A stretch of DNA of 64,000 bases, from assembly GCF_041929235.1 (NCBI RefSeq), contig NZ_JBHFNP010000352.1, forward strand, positions 1 to 64,000, in the 5' to 3' direction. The notes under the pieces were generated by a model that searched no databases, was not told the origin of the DNA, and saw nothing but the letters and a program-made list of their open reading frames with translations. This stretch comes from Microseira sp041929235. GTDB lineage: Bacteria; Cyanobacteriota; Cyanobacteriia; Cyanobacteriales; Aerosakkonemataceae. The first letter of the stretch is position 1, and the number at the start of each line of letters is the position of its first letter. The translations under genes and the position numbers were made by a program. Below are positions 59,031 to 64,000 of this stretch, piece after piece.

Positions 59031-59424
59031 TAATTTTCTCCAAGCCCGACTCGATCGCTGCGACTAGGATTGCCTCGCTCCAGGGTTTGGGGATGTAAGC
59101 ATGTAGAGCGGCATGCTGACGTGCGCGTTCAATCGCTGCTTCATCTGCCTGCCCGGTTAGCATGATCTTGACGATTTCAGGGAAGCGTTGGTGAACTTGG
59201 ATTAAAAACTCATCACCTCGGATACCGGGCATCAGCCAATCGCAGACGATAATCAGAATTTTGACTTCATCCAAGTCTAACTCTTCTATCACTTCCCAGG
59301 CTTCTTCCACGCTCTCTGCAAACTCGGAGCGATAGCGCGAGCCAAAGTGTTTGGTTATTTGGTCGCGCAAGCTCACCAAGACGATGCGTTCGTCATCCAC
59401 ACATAAAATTGCCTTGTTCGACAT
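59023..59424 (-). CDS. Single-domain response regulator
   Basis: The 133-residue protein is one receiver domain: CVDDERIVLVSLRDQI, Asp in IIVCDWLMPGIRGDEF (phospho-site), the conserved Thr in IMLTGQAD and Lys in YIPKPWSEA. ATG 59424 is the likely start; the frame is open to 59439. Its 3' end overlaps the hybrid kinase gene. The receiver closely resembles the first receiver of that kinase (PKMRGDE and ISKPWDEEDLG), suggesting duplication within a phosphorelay. Confidence 0.9.
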   Translation of the reverse strand: MSNKAILCVDDERIVLVSLRDQITKHFGSRYRSEFAESVEEAWEVIEELDLDEVKILIIVCDWLMPGIRGDEFLIQVHQRFPEIVKIMLTGQADEAAIERARQHAALHAYIPKPWSEAILVAAIESGLEKINV

Positions 59425-59650
59425 GTTCTCCCCAATCACAACTTTTGCGACTCGGTAAACCTATCCTAAGGTAGGATGCCCAATTTTGATCTCTAAATTT
59501 CCACATACTTTAGCTTTTTATGATAAATTGTAGCGCCAACTCATCCCCTACAAGTTTCTTCACAAGTTAGGAGTGTCAGTTAGAGATGCTCTTGCGATCG
59601 CTGCTGTATGTCTACTCAACTTTATAATTTAGGACTTACGCTCATATTCG

Positions 59651-59711
59651 CGGTTTCTCCGAAAAATCGTTGGTTTGGTCACCAGAGATCGAGGTCGAAA
59701 CCGGGTTTCTG
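59651..59711. repeat. Diverged copy of the 52-bp repeat
   Basis: Reads GCGGTTTCTCCGAAAAATCG, then TCACCAGAGATCGAGGTCG and GAAACCGGGTTTC, matching the tandem unit at 13140 with a few changes. The only single dispersed copy in the window with the complete unit. Confidence 0.75.
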
Positions 59712-59789
59712 ACCCGGCTTCTTAGAGAAGTCGGTTATCTGGCTATATCGCGCATTTTACCTTTAACTACACCCACCTACTTAGTTGTT

Positions 59790-60665
59790 TTACAAACAAC
59801 CACGCAATGCTGCCAATTCTTCCCGTAAAGACAAAGGTTGATATCCTAATGCAAAAGCCTTCTCGCTATTTAAAGATACATCGGTTGGTCTGGGTGCGGG
59901 CATTGGTACATCTTCTTGCAAGCAAGCTTTTAACTTATCTTGAGGCAGTTCAAACACTTCTGCCATTAACCGACCAAATTCATAGCGCGACACGCGATCT
60001 TTTCCACCTAAATGCAGAATCCCTTCCACTTTTTCCAACGCTAATAACAGTCCGCTTGCTGCTGTTTTTCCACTAGCTGGCGTTCTAAACTGATCGGTAA
60101 ATAAACTTAATTCTTTCCCCGCTCTCAGAATTTGAATAAATGGTTGAATAAAGCTAGTAGCACCCGCAGGCGCGATGCCAAACATTAAAGGCATTCGGCA
60201 AGCAGCCGTTTTAGGATAGCGTTCTAACATACCTTGTTCGGCTTTAACTTTTTGTTCGCCATAATGACTAATAGGACATACGCTATCTGTTTCTCTATAA
60301 GGAGCGTTAAAACCATTGAAAACTTGATCGGTAGATGTGAAAACGCAGGGGATAGAATAATCGGCACAGAGTCCGGCAATATTCCAAGCAGCGGTAACAT
60401 TAAGTGAGTAGCATTCATCAGGATGGAGTTGACAATAATTGGGACTCGATTGTGCGGCGGTATGAATTACTCCTGCTGGTTTAATTTCTTGAAACAGGTG
60501 CTTAATTTGCTCAAAGTCTCTCACGTCTGCTTTAATCGTAGTTACCCCTGGAATTTCGACATTTTTGGAAAAATAGGTTCCATAAACGTCCCATTGCTGT
60601 TTGGCGAGTTGGCAAAGGTTCCATCCCAGAAAACCGCTTGCACCAGTGACTAATAGTTTTTGCAT
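59790..60665 (-). CDS. RmlD-like sugar-nucleotide reductase (SDR)
   Basis: The 291-residue protein has an extended short-chain-dehydrogenase fold: nucleotide-binding TGASGFLGWNLCQLA, the GVIHTAAQSSP strand, a YRETDSVCP substrate loop and catalytic Tyr/Lys in SHYGEQKVKAE. The family reduces dTDP-4-dehydrorhamnose or similar sugars for surface polysaccharide. I chose ATG 60665 (MQKLLVTGASG); upstream frames to 60773 cross repeat DNA. Divergent from the thermonuclease gene. Confidence 0.8.
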   Translation of the reverse strand: MQKLLVTGASGFLGWNLCQLAKQQWDVYGTYFSKNVEIPGVTTIKADVRDFEQIKHLFQEIKPAGVIHTAAQSSPNYCQLHPDECYSLNVTAAWNIAGLCADYSIPCVFTSTDQVFNGFNAPYRETDSVCPISHYGEQKVKAEQGMLERYPKTAACRMPLMFGIAPAGATSFIQPFIQILRAGKELSLFTDQFRTPASGKTAASGLLLALEKVEGILHLGGKDRVSRYEFGRLMAEVFELPQDKLKACLQEDVPMPAPRPTDVSLNSEKAFALGYQPLSLREELAALRGCL

Positions 60666-60727
60666 ATGCCAACACCAAATATACCAAAATAATTGTAGTA
60701 TGGATTTAGCAAGATCTCGAATCAAGC

Positions 60728-60760
60728 CAGAAACCCGGTTTTTCCAAAAAACCGGGTTTG
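60728..60760. repeat. Double GAAACCCGG palindromic repeat
   Basis: AGAAACCCGGTTTTTCCAAA followed by AACCGGGTTTGTTG, an inverted pair in the divergent promoter region between the reductase and thermonuclease genes. It could also serve as a bidirectional hairpin. Confidence 0.7.
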
Positions 60761-60789
60761 TTGAAAATACCAATTTTTAATATTAATCA

Positions 60790-61359
60790 ATGAACCCGAT
60801 TCATCAAATAATTCGAAAATTCGCGATTTCCCTTGGCGTCGCCTGCCTGATTTTTAGCTTAGTCGGATGCGATCGCTTGTTTGGACCACCCACCTACTCA
60901 GTCAAGCGAGTCAGCGACGGAGATACTATCGTTGTCGTTGATGGCGATAAGAATACCACCGTGCGCTTTGCCTGCGTGGATGCGCCGGAGATTCCCCATA
61001 CCCAAAAAGAAAAACAAAGCCAAAAAATAATAGATAAAAATCAATTCAACTGGGGAATCAAAGCTCAAAGTCGAGTGCAGCAGTTGGTGAAAAAAGGAGG
61101 CGATCGCGTAGTTTTAACAGTAACCGATACCGATCAATACGGACGCAAAGTTAGCGAAGTTCGCTTACGCAACGGCACTTTGATTCAACAAGTTTTGATT
61201 CAAGAAGGGTTAGCCTTAGTTTATCGTCCTTATTTAAAAAAGTGTCCCAGCGCCGCTATAATCGAGCAAGCAGAAGCAGATGCCAAGAAAAATTTGCGCG
61301 GCGTTTGGGGAGATCCGAAGTTTACACCGCCTTGGGAATATCGGCGTAAATCAAAGTGA
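60790..61359 (+). CDS. Secreted thermonuclease-like lipoprotein
   Basis: The 189-residue protein has a signal peptide and lipobox SLVGC (Cys27), then a staphylococcal-nuclease fold: VSDGDTIVVVDGD (calcium and active-site Asp region), VRFACVDAPEIPH (Arg, Asp, Glu), TDTDQYGRKVSEVRL and GLALVYRPYL. Such enzymes hydrolyse extracellular DNA or RNA at the cell surface for nutrition or biofilm control. The catalytic Arg and Glu of the family are present in the VRF and APE positions. The 3' end overlaps the YbjN-domain gene by nine bases. Confidence 0.88.
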   Translation: MNPIHQIIRKFAISLGVACLIFSLVGCDRLFGPPTYSVKRVSDGDTIVVVDGDKNTTVRFACVDAPEIPHTQKEKQSQKIIDKNQFNWGIKAQSRVQQLVKKGGDRVVLTVTDTDQYGRKVSEVRLRNGTLIQQVLIQEGLALVYRPYLKKCPSAAIIEQAEADAKKNLRGVWGDPKFTPPWEYRRKSK

Positions 61360-62508
61360 TTCTATTTGAGCGATCGCATCTTTTGGTTCCACCTCCCCAT
61401 CGATCGCAGACATAATTCCCGGCAAGTATTCATCCATCATCATCACGTTGGTATAAACCAACTGTTTTATCTGCGGAAAAGTCAGCGTCGAACCTTCTAC
61501 ATCAATACTGGTTTTGTAGCGAATTTCACCCGTTGAAAAGTCGAGTTCAAAATTGCCAATAATCGTGCCAGAATTAGCTCTAGTGATGAATTCTGCTATT
61601 GCTAAGCGCTTATTTTCTGGTACGGTAACGGGGCAAATCGAGTAAAATACAAATTGTGCTTGTTCAGTTCTAGCTTTAGCGTAACAAGTCCACTTACCAT
61701 TTTTACCTTGAAAAGCCATCCGCAAAACTGGCTCCCCTTTAATTTTAGCAAAAGGCCAGTCATCTTCTGTAAAGAAATTGACAATTGCTGACAAAATATT
61801 CTGACTGATGCCAGAAGAACTAGATTCAGCTAATTCTTCAAACGCCTTGCCCATTGACTCTATTGCTTGAGCAATATTTTCTTCATTGATATTTGATAAA
61901 GTAGTATCTACCCATTCTTCAAATCCCTTGGTTACTTCAATCAGCGCCTGAGAAACTGCATCGCTACTCATTGCCTGAAGATTAGTTTGGGCCCAATCTT
62001 TGAAAAAATTAACGATCGCATCGTTAACTTTGTCGCTATCGATACTGTCGGCGGTCATTGCCTCTGGACTAAGATAATCCCAGAAGGTGCGATAGCCTGT
62101 TTCGTGCTGTTTTACCTGCAAGGCTAACCAACTTTCAGTAAATAAAAGTGGATTTTCGGGTTGTTCTTGGTTTAGGCTTTTGAGGTAAGTTGGTACATCA
62201 GCAAGGTGGGGGGTGAGGTGTGTTAGTAAATCGGGTTTTAAACTCGCTGTAATTTCGATATTGGATTCGCTAGTGAATTCTCCTGCTGTGAGAGAGCCGC
62301 GCAATTCCGGTTTAAGATTAAATAATGCTTCTGTGTCGATGCGTTGGTAAAGTTCGGGAGTTACTTGAAAAGTGAGACGCGACTCGATTAGGGTATCGTC
62401 TTGTTTTGTCAGGGTGAGATTTACTGCATGGACAGTAAGCGGAGATTGGGAGGAGTCGCGCAGGGTTAATTCGGTGTCGAGTTGGTGAGTTTCGGTATTT
62501 GCATTCAT
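61351..62508 (-). CDS. YbjN-domain protein with long N-terminal region
   Basis: The 385-residue protein has a C-terminal YbjN-like domain (about 245-385: NFFTEDDWPFAKIKGEPVLR, GSTLTFPQIKQLVY, VMMMDEYLPGIM), a chaperone-like alpha/beta fold found in many cyanobacterial proteins. The N-terminal 130 residues are beta-rich with TLRDSSQSPLTVHAVNL, and the centre is acidic helical (ENIAQAIESMGKAFEELAES). The function of such proteins is not established. Convergent with the thermonuclease gene. Confidence 0.75.
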   Translation of the reverse strand: MNANTETHQLDTELTLRDSSQSPLTVHAVNLTLTKQDDTLIESRLTFQVTPELYQRIDTEALFNLKPELRGSLTAGEFTSESNIEITASLKPDLLTHLTPHLADVPTYLKSLNQEQPENPLLFTESWLALQVKQHETGYRTFWDYLSPEAMTADSIDSDKVNDAIVNFFKDWAQTNLQAMSSDAVSQALIEVTKGFEEWVDTTLSNINEENIAQAIESMGKAFEELAESSSSGISQNILSAIVNFFTEDDWPFAKIKGEPVLRMAFQGKNGKWTCYAKARTEQAQFVFYSICPVTVPENKRLAIAEFITRANSGTIIGNFELDFSTGEIRYKTSIDVEGSTLTFPQIKQLVYTNVMMMDEYLPGIMSAIDGEVEPKDAIAQIESL

Positions 62509-62568
62509 ACAGAGTTCTCCCTAGCCCTACAGATCCAGCCTGTTTTGTTACGGTTTAGTCAAATACAG

Positions 62569-63120
62569 CTACTCGGAGCGATAAGCTAATTGTACCCTTT
62601 GCCGCCCTAGCATTTGCAGGTCTTCTTCAGCAAAGTATTTTGATTTTGTAATTCGATCAAGTAGGAATTTAGTCACTTCAAGTTTTTCAATTTCGTAAAC
62701 TTGGCGCGAACTGTGAACTGCTGGAATTTGGTTGGCTAGCACGGACAATTCAGCGCTAAAAATATCAAATTCTTGAGGTGTGACGTAAAAGATTACTCCG
62801 ATTTCGGGAACTTCCCACACCTCCCGCGAGATTATTTCTTCTTTCCCTGCTAGTAAGGAATTTGGCGTTACACTATATTTTGAAAGAGCAACAGTAATCA
62901 GTTGCGCCTCAATTTATGTACTAATCTCATCAATATTCTCTGGCAATCTGGGAGGCCAGCAATTAGCATTTTTTTTAATTTCAGGGACAAACATCACGCT
63001 TATGGTGTGATTTAAGGTGACATCGAAAATTCCTTGATAAAGCGCTGCAACTCCCGGATTTTCTTCCCAGGTTTGACGCCTGACTGAAACTGGAAAATCG
63101 TATTGCGGTGATGGCTTCAT
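62569..63120 (-). pseudogene. Gene interrupted by an in-frame TAA
   Basis: Two frames, 62914-63120 (68 residues, MKPSPQYDFPVSVRRQTWEE) and 62569-62820, are in the same register. Between them the frame is open: after TAA at 62914-62916 it continues ATT GAG GCG CAA with IEAQLITVALSKYSV and joins WEVPEIGVIFYVTPQ without another stop. So this looks like one 183-codon gene split by a nonsense codon. The alternative is two genes, the second starting at GTG 62820. No family is recognised. Confidence 0.5.
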
Positions 63121-63163
63121 AGTTTTTTAGCTTTATGATTTCAGTGATTTTATGGATTTTTAT

Positions 63164-63343
63164 CTAACAGCTATTGATTTTATCTGGTTCAAGTGCAGAC
63201 CAAATTGCTTGTCGATATCCCAGATTTAGGTCGTGCTGAGGATGATAATGCACGGATGACAAAGCATCTGCTATTAGTTTTTCTAACTCAAAGGTAATTT
63301 TTACCAAATCTTCTATCTTTGATACAACTTCCAGAGCAGTCAT
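63164..63343 (-). CDS. 59-residue acidic-helical protein
   Basis: Reading from ATG 63343 gives MTALEVVSKIEDLVKITFEL and LGYRQAIWSALEPDK near the C terminus, ending NSC, TAG at 63164-63166. A helical first half and a conserved-looking GYRQAIWSALEP segment suggest a real small gene, on the same strand as the broken gene beyond it. No family is recognised. Confidence 0.5.
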   Translation of the reverse strand: MTALEVVSKIEDLVKITFELEKLIADALSSVHYHPQHDLNLGYRQAIWSALEPDKINSC

Positions 63344-63509
63344 AGGTTTGTTTATTTGTCCAGTTGATGAGTTTCGGTATTAGCGGTCATGTCAAGTTAT
63401 ACCTGTACCGATGGAGTTTTTTTGGGGGAGGGGGGAGGGGGAAGGCGAGGGCGATCGCTAATTGCTGTCGCGAGTTATACTTTTAATACAGTCGATAAAA
63501 ACTATTCAT

Positions 63510-64000
63510 ATGCAAAATAATCGAGACACTGAGCTAACACAAATTCCAGGGATGAAGTATATTCCTGATTATATCACTGAAGATGAACATGACAATTTGC
63601 TAGAGATGATTGACCGACAAACATGGTTGGAAGACTTAAAAAGAAGGGTGCAGCATTACGGATATAAATATGATTATAAAAAACGTTCTGTAAACCCATC
63701 TATGTATTTGGGAGAACTGCCTGAGTGGCTATTAAGTATAGCCAGGAGACTTTATGATAATAGAATCTTGGGAAAAATCCCCGATCAAGTAATTATAAAT
63801 GAATATCAACCAGGGCAAGGCATAGCTGACCATGTAGATTGTCCACGTTGTTTTGAAAACACAATAATTTCATTAAGTTTAGGGTCTACTTGTATTATGC
63901 AATTTTCCCATGTAACAACTCCAGAAAAAATTCCTATTCTGTTATATCCCAGAAGTTTAATTGTGCTACAAGGGCAAGCAAGATATCAATGGAAGCATGG
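63510..64000 (+). CDS. AlkB-type 2-oxoglutarate/Fe(II) dioxygenase, cut by window edge
   Basis: From ATG 63510 the frame is open to the end of the window (163 codons). It begins MQNNRDTELTQIPGMKYIPD. Then comes DEHDNLLEMIDRQTW, a substrate lid with KKRSVNPSMYLGELPEW, the metal motif HVDCP (His-x-Asp) after YQPGQGIAD, and LYPRSLIVLQGQARYQW near the end. These match AlkB homologs, which repair alkylated DNA/RNA or modify tRNA. The distal His and the 2-oxoglutarate-binding Arg should lie at or just past the edge. Confidence 0.85.
   Translation, partial: MQNNRDTELTQIPGMKYIPDYITEDEHDNLLEMIDRQTWLEDLKRRVQHYGYKYDYKKRSVNPSMYLGELPEWLLSIARRLYDNRILGKIPDQVIINEYQPGQGIADHVDCPRCFENTIISLSLGSTCIMQFSHVTTPEKIPILLYPRSLIVLQGQARYQWKH

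Noticed and set aside
1..64000. tRNA or rRNA genes
   Set aside because: Scanning the intergenic gaps by eye for T-arm and D-arm signatures gave no convincing candidate; a covariance-model scan would be decisive.

Overview
The window is cyanobacterial chromosome. It carries both photosystem I core genes (psaB, psaA), NDH-1 subunits typical of cyanobacteria (ndhD, ndhF), a KaiB-domain protein, an RbcR-type LysR regulator and very many copies of the HIP1 octamer GCGATCGC. Heptamer repeats, small palindromic repeats and TnpB elements suggest a filamentous, repeat-rich lineage (Oscillatoriales-like). That placement is inference.

Layout: 0.3-2.8 kb has a small XRE regulator and a ParA/ParB-like pair in which ParA is fused to a PD-(D/E)XK nuclease-like domain. 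2.9-7.4 kb is the psaA-psaB operon. 8-18 kb holds a Pro/Thr-rich lipoprotein, a DMT-family exporter next to a SET-domain methyltransferase, a KaiB-domain protein, a PilT-type ATPase, a small membrane protein and UDP-GlcNAc 2-epimerase. 18.2-25.4 kb is an accessory island of toxin-antitoxin-like and nuclease modules: HNH plus antitoxin-like partner, two Uma2 genes, two DUF433/DUF5615 pairs and an orphan HicB. Several modules are duplicated, and one copy of each of two modules is broken. 25.8-28.3 kb and 32.1-33.6 kb carry TnpB elements and debris. Between them lies a large hybrid kinase/adenylate cyclase.

33.6-38 kb is ndhF-ndhD, with a probable non-autonomous TnpB-type element abutting the ndhF start. 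38-40 kb holds a thioredoxin and an NnrU/Z-ISO-like membrane protein. 40-41 kb is rbcR. 41.1-47.7 kb is a five-gene cluster: a membrane Ser/Thr kinase followed by four solute-binding-protein paralogs of two unrelated folds that all carry the same N-terminal membrane anchor. 48-64 kb has an NtcA/DevH-like Crp-family regulator with a GTA-N8-TAC box in its own promoter region, a DALR-domain protein with a repeat inserted in frame, a HAD phosphatase, a PEP-CTERM protein, polA, cbiD, a response-regulator/hybrid-kinase pair, an RmlD-like reductase, a secreted thermonuclease, a YbjN-domain protein, a broken small gene and the start of an AlkB-type dioxygenase cut by the window edge.

The strongest candidates for undescribed biology are the kinase plus anchored-binding-protein cluster (41.1-47.7 kb), the nuclease-ParA fusion with its ParB-like/helix-hairpin-helix partner (0.7-2.8 kb), the HTH-Uma2 fusion (22.2-23.2 kb) and a two-gene coiled-coil cassette lying between direct repeats (21.5-22.2 kb). 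All family assignments come from reading motifs by eye; no database search was run.
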